A stretch of 64,000 bases of DNA from Agrobacterium tumefaciens (GCA_025559845.1 CP048469.1:1426001-1490000); one strand, 5' to 3'. Numbered from the stretch's first letter, positions 21,537-30,802 are shown. Notes: generated by a model not told the origin, from the sequence alone. Made by a program: numbers and translations.

Positions 21537-22274
21537 ATGGGCAGATTCAGCGGCAAACGCATCTTGATCACCGGTGGCACAAGCGGCATGGGACTGGTTG
21601 GCGCAAGGCGCATCATTGCCGAAGGCGGAACAGTGCTTGTGACCGGCCTGAACGAACAGCGCCTGAAAGCCGCAGAGCGGGAATTCGCCGACAAGGCCGT
21701 GGTGTTCCGCAACGACGCTGCCGAACCGACTGCAACAGCCCTTGCCGAAACCGTGGCCTCGGCTGGTCCGCTGGACGGGCTGTGGCTGAACGCCGCCTTC
21801 GCGACCCTTGGCCTGCCGGAAGAGATTGATGCCGAAGGCTTCGACGCCATGATGGCGACCAATGTGCGCGGCCCGATGCTGCAGCTTGCAGCACTTTCGC
21901 CGCACCTCGTCTCCGGCGCATCGGTCCTGCTCACCTCTTCCAGCTCGACCTATGAAGGGGCGGCCGCAACCGCGCTCTACGCGGCAACCAAGGGTGCGGT
22001 CGTCGCCATGGCCCGCTCCTGGGCGTCGGCGCTGGCGCCGCGCGGCATCAGGGTCAACACACTGGTCCCCGGCCCGATCGAAACCAACTTCCGCAGCTTC
22101 CTGCCGGATGAAGCGCGGCAGGGTTTTGAGGATTTCGTCGTCAATCAGGTTCCACTCGGCCGGGCTGGCAGCGCAGATGAAGCGGCCGCCGTTGCCCTGT
22201 TCCTGCTTTCATCCGAAGCATCCTATGTCACCGGCAGCCAGTATGCCGTCGATGGCGGCCTCATCATGCAGTGA
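21537..22274 (+). CDS. Short-chain dehydrogenase/reductase
   Basis: A 245-residue classical SDR. The nucleotide motif is ITGGTSGMGLVGA, the NNAG-equivalent is LWLNAAFATL, and the catalytic Ser/Tyr/Lys are in SSSSTYEG and YAATKGAVV. The C-terminus carries YVTGSQYAVDGGLIMQ. AGGAG lies about 8 bases upstream of the ATG. It follows the alkene reductase, probably on the same transcript, and may act on related carbonyl products. The NAG motif variant (LNAA) is a mild departure from the family. Confidence 0.88.
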   Translation: MGRFSGKRILITGGTSGMGLVGARRIIAEGGTVLVTGLNEQRLKAAEREFADKAVVFRNDAAEPTATALAETVASAGPLDGLWLNAAFATLGLPEEIDAEGFDAMMATNVRGPMLQLAALSPHLVSGASVLLTSSSSTYEGAAATALYAATKGAVVAMARSWASALAPRGIRVNTLVPGPIETNFRSFLPDEARQGFEDFVVNQVPLGRAGSADEAAAVALFLLSSEASYVTGSQYAVDGGLIMQ

Positions 22275-22344
22275 GTGTCGCACCATCGTCATCCGCCTGG
22301 TTTAGTCGACGCCCTATCGAGACCTCCCAGGACAGGACTGCATC

Positions 22345-23007
22345 GTGACGATGACGACATCGCCGGACGAGACGAACGCTCGGCCGGCTCCCAAACTTGC
22401 CGAAACCTTCATCCACCCGACTGTGGGACTGCGTGAGGTCAAGATCGGCAAACACTGCGAAATCCTCGAGGCCACAAGGGTCGAATATTCGACGCTCGGG
22501 GATTTCAGCTATCTCGGTGAAAACTGCACGGTGGCAGATGCGCGGATCGGCAAATTCTGCGCCATTGCCGCATCGGTCAGGATCGGTGCACCGAACCATC
22601 CCATGCAGCGCCCCTCCCTGCACCGCTTCACCTATTGCACCGATTATTACTCCAGCGATGTCGGCCGCGATCACGCGTTTTTCGAAGATCGAAGACGCGC
22701 CATCGTCACCATCGGCAACGATGTGTGGATCGGCCACGGCGTCATCGTGCTGCCGGGCGTGACGGTTGGCGACGGCGCCGTTCTCGCCGCTGGTGCGGTC
22801 GTCTCACGCGATGTCGCGCCCTACACCATTGTTGGCGGCGTGCCCGCCCGCCTCATCCGCGAACGCTTTTCCCGCGAGATTGCCGGGCGGCTGGCGCGGC
22901 TGGCATGGTGGGACAGGCCGCACGACGAGATCGTGGCGCGCGCTGGCGAATTTCGTACCGACGACATCGAAGAATTCTGCCGCCTCTGGGAGACGGATGG
23001 CGATTGA
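22345..23007 (+). CDS. Left-handed beta-helix acyltransferase, phosphonate-cluster type
   Basis: A 220-residue hexapeptide-repeat transferase. The repeats run from about residue 25 (VGLREVKIGKHCEIL) through IGKFCAIAASVRIG to VWIGHGVIVLPGVTVGDGAV. It has the family features APNHPMQRPSLHRFTY, AGAVVSRDVAPY and WWDRPHDEI. This layout matches the subgroup usually encoded in C-P lyase (phn) operons and related to xenobiotic and chloramphenicol acetyltransferases. No phn gene is nearby here. The GTG at 22345 has GGA 7-8 bases upstream; ATG 22351 is an alternative. The acceptor substrate is unknown. Confidence 0.82.
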   Translation: MTMTTSPDETNARPAPKLAETFIHPTVGLREVKIGKHCEILEATRVEYSTLGDFSYLGENCTVADARIGKFCAIAASVRIGAPNHPMQRPSLHRFTYCTDYYSSDVGRDHAFFEDRRRAIVTIGNDVWIGHGVIVLPGVTVGDGAVLAAGAVVSRDVAPYTIVGGVPARLIRERFSREIAGRLARLAWWDRPHDEIVARAGEFRTDDIEEFCRLWETDGD

Positions 23008-23055
23008 CCGGGAATAAACGGCGATCTATCCCGCTCCTCAAGCCGGGGGCCATCC

Positions 23056-24261
23056 ATGACATTTCTCTTCAGCAGAACAGCCGCGACATCGACACCGATC
23101 CCGAAAACCGTCTGGTTGCTCGGGCTCGTCAGCCTTCTGATGGATATATCATCCGAGATGGTGCAGACATTGCTGCCGTTTTATCTGGTGTCAGGGCTTG
23201 GCGCGTCTGCAATCACCGTCGGTTTCATCGAAGGCATCTCGGTGGCAATCGCCACTGTGACCAAGCTGTTTTCCGGCGTGATTGCCGACTGGACCCGCAA
23301 CAGAAAGATGCTGGCCGTGATCGGATACGGGCTGGGCGCGGTCTCGAAGCTCGTCTTTCCGCTGGCAACCTCGGTTGATGCGGTGATTGCCGCCAAGGCC
23401 GTGGATCGGGTTGGCAAGGGCATACGCGGCACGCCGCGCGATGCGCTGATTGCCGATGTCACGCCACCGGAAATCCGCGGCGCGGCCTTCGGCCTCAGAA
23501 AATCACTCGATACGGTTGGCGGTTTTGTCGGCCCATTGGCGGCCATCGGGCTGATGTTTGCGCTGAGCGGCAATGTCTCGCTTATCTTCTGGATCGCTGT
23601 CATCCCGGCTTTCCTTTCCGTCCTTGTGCTGATGTTCGGCGTGAGCGAACCCGACCAGCCACCACGCAAGGCAAGCCCGGCTCCAACGATCGGCGAGATG
23701 ATGCGACTGAGCCGCGCGACATGGCTCGTCATCCTCGCCGCCTCCGCCCTCACCTTCGTCCGTTTCAGCGAGGCGTTCCTGCTGTTGAAATCGCAGGAGG
23801 CCGGTTTCCAGCCCGCCTGGATACCGATCACCATGGTCATCATGCACGCCATTTATGGCCTGACCGCCTACCCGACCGGACGCCTTTCGGATATCATCGG
23901 GCCGAACGGGCTGCTTGCCGCAAGCGTTGCAGTCCTGGCCGCCGCTTATGCCGTGCTGGCGCTTTCGACCTCGATCCCTGTCTTCCTCCTCGGCATTGTT
24001 CTCTGGGGTCTTCACATGGGGCTCTCGCAAGGTCTTCTCGCCACGCTGATTGCCCAATCCGCCCCGGCGCATCTCAAGGGCACATCCTTTGGCGCCTTCA
24101 ACCTGATGACCGGCTTCACCGTGCTCATCGGCAATGTCTTTGCCGGTTTCCTCTGGGAATTCTACGGCTCCGCCACCGCATTCACCACGGGCGCGGTCCT
24201 GTCGCTCTGCGCTTTGCCGGTGCTGCTGCTCGTATCGAAAAAATCTACGGCGCAAGCGTGA
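23056..24261 (+). CDS. MFS transporter
   Basis: A 401-residue, twelve-helix MFS protein. The family-distinctive block is DRVGKGIRGTPRDALIADV followed by FGLRKSLDTVGGFVGP, found in a group of transporters sometimes linked to metal or drug efflux. The first helix begins near residue 20 (VWLLGLVSLLMDISSEM). It starts 48 bases after the acyltransferase gene in the same direction and is followed by a GNAT gene, so a shared transcript is possible. The substrate is unknown. Confidence 0.85.
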   Translation: MTFLFSRTAATSTPIPKTVWLLGLVSLLMDISSEMVQTLLPFYLVSGLGASAITVGFIEGISVAIATVTKLFSGVIADWTRNRKMLAVIGYGLGAVSKLVFPLATSVDAVIAAKAVDRVGKGIRGTPRDALIADVTPPEIRGAAFGLRKSLDTVGGFVGPLAAIGLMFALSGNVSLIFWIAVIPAFLSVLVLMFGVSEPDQPPRKASPAPTIGEMMRLSRATWLVILAASALTFVRFSEAFLLLKSQEAGFQPAWIPITMVIMHAIYGLTAYPTGRLSDIIGPNGLLAASVAVLAAAYAVLALSTSIPVFLLGIVLWGLHMGLSQGLLATLIAQSAPAHLKGTSFGAFNLMTGFTVLIGNVFAGFLWEFYGSATAFTTGAVLSLCALPVLLLVSKKSTAQA

Positions 24262-24280
24262 ACTGGTATAGGTGCAGATC

Positions 24281-24718
24281 ATGATCAGCATTCGACCAGC
24301 ACGCCCCGGCGAGGGCGACCGCATCATGGATATCTGGAGAAGCGCGGTTGACGCCACGCATGGTTTCCTGCTGCCCGAAGACCGTATCGCCCTCGATGAA
24401 ATGCTCTGCGGTTTCCTGCCGCAGGCCCCGCTCTGGCTCGCGGTCGATGCGGCCGATCATCCTCTCGCCTTCATGCTGATCGACAGCGGCCATATGGAAG
24501 CGCTGTTCGTCGATCCGCGTCACAGCGGTAACGTCATTGGCGCCGCACTCGTCCGCCACGGCCTCTCGCTTCATCCTGATATGACAACAGACGTCAACGA
24601 GCAGAACGATCAGGCCATTGGCTTCTATAAGAAAATGGGATTTCGTGAAACGGGCCGCTCACCCCTAGACGGACAAGGCAGGCCTTACCCGCTCATTCAT
24701 CTGGCTTATGTGAACTGA
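24281..24718 (+). CDS. GNAT-family N-acetyltransferase
   Basis: A 145-residue GNAT protein resembling E. coli YjaB. Visible features are the N-terminal strand ISIRPARPGEGDRIMDIW, the acetyl-CoA-binding region HMEALFVDPRHSGNVIG and the C-terminal DVNEQNDQAIGFYKKMGF. The pyrophosphate loop Q/RxxGxG/A is degenerate (HSGNVIGAAL). The ATG at 24281 with AGGTG upstream is preferred over GTG 24272. It lies 19 bases after the MFS gene. The substrate is not known. Confidence 0.85.
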   Translation: MISIRPARPGEGDRIMDIWRSAVDATHGFLLPEDRIALDEMLCGFLPQAPLWLAVDAADHPLAFMLIDSGHMEALFVDPRHSGNVIGAALVRHGLSLHPDMTTDVNEQNDQAIGFYKKMGFRETGRSPLDGQGRPYPLIHLAYVN

Positions 24719-24794
24719 GCCATGCACGCATTGCGGCATTGCCAAAACACCCTATTCTGCTGCCTTGACGGGCAGCTTCCGGAGGTGGGGTGGC

Positions 24795-25613
24795 ATGAAG
24801 CAGACGGCACTGATAGAGCATATTGCAAGCGGGCTTCGCGACGATAAGGCGCTGGCTGGTCTTTTCCTCGGTGGAAGTTTTGGGCGTGGCACCGAGGACA
24901 GCTACAGCGATATCGACTTCATCGCTCTTGTCGAACCCGACGCGCAGACCGCAACGATCGCCAGATGGCGCGAATGCCTGCAGGCCATCACACCAGTCGT
25001 TTTCTGGCGGCAACGCGGTCAGGGAAACGTTCTCGTCAATGCAATCACGGTCGACTGGCTGCGATGCGATCTCTCCGTCATGCCGCCAGCATCCTTTACC
25101 GGGCGGGCCCGAAACACTGTCCGTCCGCTGATCGACAGGGACGACCGTTATGGCTCGTTACCGGAAACGCTGCCGGTCAAAGCCCCTGACACAGGCAAGG
25201 TGGAGTTTCTGATCGGCGAATTTCTCCGCGTCCTCGGGCTTCTCAATGTCGTGGTCGGCAGACGGGAATATGTAACCGCTGTCGGTGGCGCCGGCATGCT
25301 GCGCGATCATCTGGTGAGCCTGATGCTGGAAGCGGCCAATGTCGCCGGGCGTGGCGGAGCGCTGCATCTCAGCAAGGCCTTGCCCGAAGACGACATGCAA
25401 ACTCTTCTGCGTCTGCCGTTTCCGAAGCCGGAAAGACAGGCGGTCATCGACGCGAATTTTTCCATCGCCGAGCAATTCCTGCCGCGCGCCCGCGCGTTGG
25501 CAAAGCAGCTTGAACTGTCATGGCCCCACGACTTCGAGCAGGCCACCCTTCAGATGCTGGCAAGGTCGCTGGGACCAACACCAGACTGGAATGCGCTGTC
25601 GCCCGCATCATGA
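24795..25613 (+). CDS. Nucleotidyltransferase-domain protein
   Basis: A 272-residue protein with a minimal nucleotidyltransferase motif: GGSFGRGTEDSYSDIDF at about residues 28-44 gives the GS-x-D-x-D signature that binds Mg-nucleotide. The C-terminal half is helical. This two-part layout is typical of aminoglycoside nucleotidyltransferase-like proteins and their uncharacterised relatives. GGAGGTGG precedes the ATG by about 5 bases. There is no sign of co-transcription with a partner of the MNT/HEPN type. A resistance or modification role is possible but not shown. Confidence 0.8.
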   Translation: MKQTALIEHIASGLRDDKALAGLFLGGSFGRGTEDSYSDIDFIALVEPDAQTATIARWRECLQAITPVVFWRQRGQGNVLVNAITVDWLRCDLSVMPPASFTGRARNTVRPLIDRDDRYGSLPETLPVKAPDTGKVEFLIGEFLRVLGLLNVVVGRREYVTAVGGAGMLRDHLVSLMLEAANVAGRGGALHLSKALPEDDMQTLLRLPFPKPERQAVIDANFSIAEQFLPRARALAKQLELSWPHDFEQATLQMLARSLGPTPDWNALSPAS

Positions 25614-25759
25614 CGCAACCTTCACCGAAGTGAGCGATGCTCGTCTGCGTCTTTGACGCCTCTGGCGAAGCAGCTATCATGTGCCGCCGTCATCGGGCGA
25701 CCGGGCATGTCTCTTTCAGGTGACAGCCTGTCATGGCAGTGCGGGTGCGAGGTTCGATC

Positions 25760-26491
25760 ATGGCGCAGAACATTTACGACAACGCGGCTTTTTTTGCCGG
25801 TTACAGCCAGCTTCCGCGTCAGGTGCAGGGTCTGGATGGGGCGCCGGAATGGCCTGCCATTCGCGCCATGCTGCCGTCATTGACCGGCAAACGCGTCGTT
25901 GACCTCGGTTGCGGTTTCGGCTGGGCCTCGCGCTGGATGCATGAGCAGGGCGCGGCCTCGATGCTTGGCGTCGACCTCTCTGAAAACATGATCGAGCGGG
26001 CACGCGCCGACACGCCCTACCCTGCAATCGACTATCAAAGAGCCGATCTCGAAACGCTTGAATTGCCGAAGGCGTCGTTCGATCTCGCCTACAGTGCGCT
26101 CGCCTTCCACTATGTCAGCGATTTTGAGCGCCTCGTTCGCATGGTTCATGCCGCACTCGTTTCAGGCGGCGATTTCGTCTTCACCATCGAACATCCGATT
26201 TTCATGGCCGCCGACAAGCCGCAATGGATATCCGGTGACGACGGACGAAAGACCTGGCCGGTCAACGGCTATTCGATCGAGGGAGAGCGGCGCACCGACT
26301 GGTTCGCCAAAGGCGTTCTCAAATACCACCGCACGATGGCAACGACGCTGAACAGCCTTGTCGTCAACGGCTTCACCATCCGCGAAATCAGGGAATTCGC
26401 CCCGACGGCAGACCAGATCAGGCAGTTTCCTTCACTGGCGGAAGAACTTGAGCGCCCGATGATGCTGCTGGTCGCGGCACATCGCCCCTGA
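25760..26491 (+). CDS. Class I SAM-dependent methyltransferase
   Basis: A 243-residue Rossmann methyltransferase. Motif I reads VVDLGCGFGWASRWM (about residues 44-58), motif II LGVDLSENMIERA, and the post-motif region SFDLAYSALAFHYV. It is close to the small-molecule methyltransferases annotated as class I SAM-dependent. The ATG at 25760 has GAGG 8 bases upstream, better than an in-frame ATG at 25733. The substrate cannot be inferred. It stands alone between the nucleotidyltransferase and DUF4440 genes, all on the plus strand. Confidence 0.87.
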   Translation: MAQNIYDNAAFFAGYSQLPRQVQGLDGAPEWPAIRAMLPSLTGKRVVDLGCGFGWASRWMHEQGAASMLGVDLSENMIERARADTPYPAIDYQRADLETLELPKASFDLAYSALAFHYVSDFERLVRMVHAALVSGGDFVFTIEHPIFMAADKPQWISGDDGRKTWPVNGYSIEGERRTDWFAKGVLKYHRTMATTLNSLVVNGFTIREIREFAPTADQIRQFPSLAEELERPMMLLVAAHRP

Positions 26492-26538
26492 CGGACACCC
26501 CGTCCTACACCTCCCATTCCATGCCAGCCGGAGCTGCA

Positions 26539-26925
26539 ATGTCGTTTGATGCGAATGATATCGAGATGTTTTTCTCGCTGGAAACCAGCCTGCATCGCCC
26601 TAAGGTCAGATCGTCGCCGCAGGCGGTCTCCGATCTGCTGGCCGATGACTTCGTCGAGTTCGGCAAGTCCGGCCGCGTCTACGACAAGCAGATCACCATC
26701 GAGGCGCTGGCGCAGGAAGAGGTATCGGTGTCGACACCGCCGCTGGAGGTCGCCGACTTTACCGCAAAACCACTGTCGGAAGATGTGGTGCTGGTCACCT
26801 ACAAGAGCATCCGCCCGCTGGCGCAGGACCAGCAGAGCAACGAGACGCTGAGAAGCTCTATCTGGAAACGCATCGACGGTCGCTGGCAGATGATCTTCCA
26901 TCAGGGAACGCCAGTTCCCGTTTGA
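26539..26925 (+). CDS. DUF4440/SnoaL-like protein
   Basis: A 128-residue protein with the cone-shaped NTF2-like pattern: an N-terminal helix (DIEMFFSLETSLHRP), DLLADDFVEFGKSGRVYDK, and the closing strand SSIWKRIDGRWQMIFHQGTP. This matches DUF4440 proteins, found as stand-alone ligand-binding or isomerase-like folds of unknown role. GGAG lies 6 bases upstream of ATG 26539; an ATG at 26521 is in frame but poorly supported. Confidence 0.82.
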   Translation: MSFDANDIEMFFSLETSLHRPKVRSSPQAVSDLLADDFVEFGKSGRVYDKQITIEALAQEEVSVSTPPLEVADFTAKPLSEDVVLVTYKSIRPLAQDQQSNETLRSSIWKRIDGRWQMIFHQGTPVPV

Positions 26926-27108
26926 CGCGTATTTTCTGCTGTCCTCGATGGATGTGGGAGCGGGAGAGATCATCATCCTGTCCACCCTTGCAACACGGCC
27001 AAACCGCAGAGCCAGGAAGAGAAAAAAACGAGCAATCGAGCGCTTTTTCAACCCGCTTGCGCGCGATCAAAATGAGCGCTACCACAATCATGAATTGAGG
27101 GGCGGGAC

Positions 27109-28296
27109 ATGGAATCAATCGCGTATGACGTGCTGCAGATGGGGGCGTGGCAGACGCTCTTTTTAGTTTGGGGTATTGTGAGCGTCTCCGGCCTGTTGGC
27201 GGGCGCCCTGATACAGCTTCCCTGGAAAATGGGGCGATCTGCATACGTCCTGTCTAACGGATTTTCGTCGTTTCTGGTCGGGCTGACTTCCGTGTTGTCG
27301 TTAGCGGTGCCACATGCATCGGAAAACGGCTACCTCTCGCTCATCGTCGCCGCTTACTATGGATCTCTCATACCCATTGGTGCCTTTCTTGGCATCACTG
27401 CGGCGGCTCGATCACTCGATGCATATGGAACACGCAACAGATATATCTTGTCGTTCATTCCTGTCGCCAATCTTTTTCTCTTGTTTGCCAAGCCTAAAAA
27501 CCGCACCAGAACAAGCGGCATGAAAGCGACTGGCATCATCCTGCTCAGCTTCATTCTTGCGATGGCGGGACAGTCCGTATCGATGCGTGTCAAGGACACG
27601 ATTGAGAAAAGAAACACGACCGAGACAGCCTCTGAGGACAATGAACAGAGCCTCATCGCCGAACGCTACATCCAGCTCATTTCTTCCCGGTCCGACAACT
27701 TTCCAGACGCTCCGGTGAAGGCGACCAAGGTCGCGGTCAAAGCTGACACCAAAACCCTGATCCAGGTTTTGCAGATCGAGGCCCCCGATGAACAGCAGGC
27801 TCTACTTATCCGCGATGGCAGCATGTACGCGCTCTGCAACGCGGAAAACTTGAAGACGCTGTATTCATCAGGCGCAGCCGCAATGTTCAGCTATCAGGAC
27901 AAGGCGGGAAAAACTCTCGATACGGTGACAGCCAGCACCTCACTCTGTGAGATATGGAACACCGCGGTCGATGACGGAATGACAGCGATTGCAGCATCTG
28001 AAAAAACACCGGTAAAAATGGACGAAGTGTCGACCCTCATCCGAATGTCCTACGCCGATAAAACCCTCACCCGCTACATCACACTGAGCATCGCCTGGCC
28101 CGACGGGGTAGAGGCAGAGATCATAAGCGGCGAGTGTCAATTACCGCTATTCCAGGTGAACGTGGGTTTAACGCTTCGGAACGTCTACCTTACGGAGACA
28201 GGCGCACCGCTCGCTGCGATTTCCGCCGACTGGGATACCTGTCAGGCTCTAAGCAACCCGGAGCGGCCCACACAGCCAATCGACGATCCTTTATGA
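27109..28296 (+). CDS. Unknown membrane protein with two-cysteine repeats (paralog A)
   Basis: A 395-residue protein of no family I recognise. About five transmembrane helices fill residues 15-160, including LFLVWGIVSVSGLLAGALIQ and YILSFIPVANLFLLF, with the conserved blocks QLPWKMGRSAY and SLDAYGTRNRY. A hydrophilic C-terminal part follows, probably periplasmic. It contains two repeats of about 90 residues, each with a Cys pair at nearly fixed spacing (C-x36-C, ending SLCEIWN; and C-x34-C, ending DTCQAL). The next gene is a longer paralog with three repeats. GGGGCGGGAC lies just upstream of the ATG. Base composition is slightly less GC-rich than in the surrounding genes. Confidence 0.8.
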   Translation: MESIAYDVLQMGAWQTLFLVWGIVSVSGLLAGALIQLPWKMGRSAYVLSNGFSSFLVGLTSVLSLAVPHASENGYLSLIVAAYYGSLIPIGAFLGITAAARSLDAYGTRNRYILSFIPVANLFLLFAKPKNRTRTSGMKATGIILLSFILAMAGQSVSMRVKDTIEKRNTTETASEDNEQSLIAERYIQLISSRSDNFPDAPVKATKVAVKADTKTLIQVLQIEAPDEQQALLIRDGSMYALCNAENLKTLYSSGAAAMFSYQDKAGKTLDTVTASTSLCEIWNTAVDDGMTAIAASEKTPVKMDEVSTLIRMSYADKTLTRYITLSIAWPDGVEAEIISGECQLPLFQVNVGLTLRNVYLTETGAPLAAISADWDTCQALSNPERPTQPIDDPL

Positions 28297-28395
28297 GATC
28301 CAGGCGATGATCGGATGACGGCTGGCAGCAAGAGCTGATTGCTTGTCCCTTATTTGAAAAAGTTATTATCACAGCCCTTAATTGAAAGAAAAAGC

Positions 28396-29949
28396 ATGGA
28401 CACAATCGCGGCTGCGCTGGGATGGAGCATGCTGGCGATGCTCTTCTGGCAATGGGGCATCATGGCGCTTTCAGGCCTGTTCGCGGGTGCCCTGATACAA
28501 CGCCCGTGGAAGCTTGGCCGCGCCGCGTATTTCGCGTTGCTCAACCTTATTTTTTTGCTGTGGGGAGCAACGTCGTTTCTCGGAAAACTGATGCCTCACG
28601 CAGCGGCGAATGGCTATGCATTTGCCGTCGTGGCAGTATTTTTTGCCGCCATCGTGGTCCTGGGCGCGATCACCGGTATCTGTGCCGCGTCGCGGTCCCT
28701 TGATGTGTTTGGTACCCGCAACAGATGGCTTTACGCGTTCATTCCCTACCTGAACCTTCAACTGCTGCTGCCGCCCTCATCTTACCATCCGAACCCAGAT
28801 CGTGTCGGCCCCATAAAAGCGGCGGGGCTCTTCACCCTTGGCCTCACCCTGTGTGTTGGCGGACCGCTGATCATCCCGTCAATGTACAAGCCTTTCCTGC
28901 AGGCCATGGATGAATTGCCGCACCAGTCTCCTGAAGAAGCGATGAGAATGCAGTTTGAGACATTCAAACCGCATATCATCAAGAATTTTGCCGGCAGGCT
29001 TCCCTTGCCGATCGACGACAACAGGACTTTGATCGACGTAAGAGTCATAGGCAGAACCCTTATCCGCACGATTAAAATTCACGGCGATGGTGAAGCGGAT
29101 ACCGATCTGCTCACAGCTTACGAAACCCACGATGCCTGTAACTCACCGGAGGTCGAAGAGGTTTTCGATTGGACCGGAATTGCCGAAACCCGTTACTGGG
29201 ACAAGAACGACCAGCCCATCGTAAACGTGACGTTGGCGCGGTCTTCGTGTGAGGTCTGGAACAAGAACAGAGTTGAAGCGATGGCAGCAAAAGCGGATCG
29301 AAAATCGCTTGAACGGAGAATTACCGCCGCGCAAACGACAGGACGTTCCCTCGCCCACAGACAGGCGATGCAAATCGTATCCGATATGAGCCTGAAACCT
29401 CCGATGAACATGGGACCTGGGCTGACACTTACAGCGGTAAAAGCAGAATCTGACGCCGTTCTGCTTGTGATAAGCGCAACGGGCAACAAGGGAAAACCCG
29501 AGGAAACGAAGCTCCGCGAAATCTACACACGCTGCACCAACCCGGCCATCCGGAGAGATTTCTTTGACAGGGGCGTCAGCATATTGAGCCGTTACCACAA
29601 TCGTGACGACAACACTGTTCTGGAGGTGCGGATCAACACGGCTCAATGTCAGACCCTGGACGAACAGATCGACGCCCATATGGCAGGTCTGGCGAAGGTG
29701 AACTTTCTGGAAGGAGCTGAATATACGTATGATGCACCGCGTTACACGAACAAAAACTATATATTATATCTCTTCATGTCTGGCCCGATTTCCGCCGGGT
29801 TTGATGCCGATGCGAAAAAACGCATGTGCAGCGCGCCTCATTTCCAGACAGCCCTTCGTCTCGGCGTGACGATCTGGGCAATCATCATCCGCAATAGCGA
29901 CGAACCGTCGAAACAACTCTACGTGGACCGCGCCACCTGCGGCGTTTGA
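28396..29949 (+). CDS. Unknown membrane protein with three two-cysteine repeats (paralog B)
   Basis: A 517-residue paralog of the preceding gene. The membrane part aligns well (SGLFAGALIQRPWKLGRAAY; SRSLDVFGTRNRWLYAFIP), with about five helices up to residue 175. The C-terminal region holds three repeats with Cys pairs spaced C-x36-C (ACNSP to SSCEVWN), C-x37-C (RCTNP to AQCQTL) and C-x36-C (MCSAP to ATCGV). The first repeat is strikingly like repeat 1 of paralog A around YxDKxxxxxxxVT and SxCExWN. ATG 28396 is preferred over the TTG at 28339. No function is known; the Cys pairs suggest disulfides in a periplasmic ligand-binding or structural domain. Confidence 0.8.
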   Translation: MDTIAAALGWSMLAMLFWQWGIMALSGLFAGALIQRPWKLGRAAYFALLNLIFLLWGATSFLGKLMPHAAANGYAFAVVAVFFAAIVVLGAITGICAASRSLDVFGTRNRWLYAFIPYLNLQLLLPPSSYHPNPDRVGPIKAAGLFTLGLTLCVGGPLIIPSMYKPFLQAMDELPHQSPEEAMRMQFETFKPHIIKNFAGRLPLPIDDNRTLIDVRVIGRTLIRTIKIHGDGEADTDLLTAYETHDACNSPEVEEVFDWTGIAETRYWDKNDQPIVNVTLARSSCEVWNKNRVEAMAAKADRKSLERRITAAQTTGRSLAHRQAMQIVSDMSLKPPMNMGPGLTLTAVKAESDAVLLVISATGNKGKPEETKLREIYTRCTNPAIRRDFFDRGVSILSRYHNRDDNTVLEVRINTAQCQTLDEQIDAHMAGLAKVNFLEGAEYTYDAPRYTNKNYILYLFMSGPISAGFDADAKKRMCSAPHFQTALRLGVTIWAIIIRNSDEPSKQLYVDRATCGV

Positions 29950-30081
29950 AAAGCCGAGGGAACGGTCACATCAGAAACATCCACCGCTGTTGACCAATTC
30001 AGCGACAAAGATCCCCGATGCTGCCTTTTCAAAACGGCGTGTGTTAAGACGTCTGAAGTCGATCTTCTACCGTGATTGCCA

Positions 30082-30744
30082 ATGCCCGACGCGTCCACTT
30101 TTCTGACCTTTCTCATAGCACTCGCCGTTCTCGAAATAACGCCGGGGCCTGACATGATGCTGGTGATCGCACGTGGCGTTGGCCAAGGGCGCAAGATCGC
30201 ATTGCTGACAGTTGTCGGCATGATATTCGTTGCCGGTATTGTCCAGGTAAGTTTGCTGGTGTTGGGTCTGGCATCGCTCGTGGCGGCCTATCCGTCCGCC
30301 CTCACCGCGCTCCAATGGGCCGGTGCGGCATATCTGATCTACCTTGGTGCCAAAATGGTCTGGGCGAGCTTTGGGCCACAGTCCGAAGCACGGCTGAAAG
30401 CAAAACCGGTTTCCGGTTGGAAGGCCGTGCGCGAAGGCACGCTCAACAGCCTGACAAACCCGAAATCGCTGCTTTTCATGTTCACCTTCCTGCCGCTGTT
30501 TGTCGATCCGGGCGCAGGCCCTGTCTGGCTGCAGTTGCTGGTTCTGGGATCGATACAGAAACTGGTCGGCATCGTTTCTCTGGGTGGTGTGGCGATCGCC
30601 TCCGGCAGTGTCGGCCAATTCCTGCATCGTTGGCCAAAATTGCTGGCCTGGCAGGAACGTTTCACCGGCATCATCCTGCTGGGCCTCGGTATCAGGCTGC
30701 TGCTTTCCGGCAGCCCCTCACCCGCACCGGCGCCAGCGCGATAG
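30082..30744 (+). CDS. LysE-family amino acid exporter
   Basis: A 220-residue, six-helix LysE/RhtB-type exporter. The family motif LEITPGPDMMLVIARGVGQG is at residues 19-38, and the mid-protein NSLTNPKSLLFMFTFLPLFVD is typical. These pumps expel amino acids or homoserine-lactone-like metabolites. The ATG at 30082 is used instead of a TTG at 30076. It is monocistronic and ends in a possible bidirectional hairpin (30752-30781) shared with the convergent dehydrogenase gene. Confidence 0.9.
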   Translation: MPDASTFLTFLIALAVLEITPGPDMMLVIARGVGQGRKIALLTVVGMIFVAGIVQVSLLVLGLASLVAAYPSALTALQWAGAAYLIYLGAKMVWASFGPQSEARLKAKPVSGWKAVREGTLNSLTNPKSLLFMFTFLPLFVDPGAGPVWLQLLVLGSIQKLVGIVSLGGVAIASGSVGQFLHRWPKLLAWQERFTGIILLGLGIRLLLSGSPSPAPAPAR

Positions 30745-30751
30745 TGCGGTC

Positions 30752-30781
30752 CTCCCGCCAACCTCAGGAGGCTGACGGGAG
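30752..30781. terminator. Possible bidirectional hairpin
   Basis: CTCCCG (30752-30757) pairs with CGGGAG (30776-30781) around an 18-base interior that can itself fold (CCT..AGG). It sits between the convergent LysE and dehydrogenase genes. There is no T-run. Confidence 0.4.
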
Positions 30782-30802
30782 AGCGGTTAAATCGATCCGT
30801 GG

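Noticed and set aside
24795..25613. The nucleotidyltransferase as the antitoxin half of an MNT/HEPN toxin-antitoxin system
   Set aside because: The protein is about twice the usual MNT length and no HEPN-type partner gene lies beside it.
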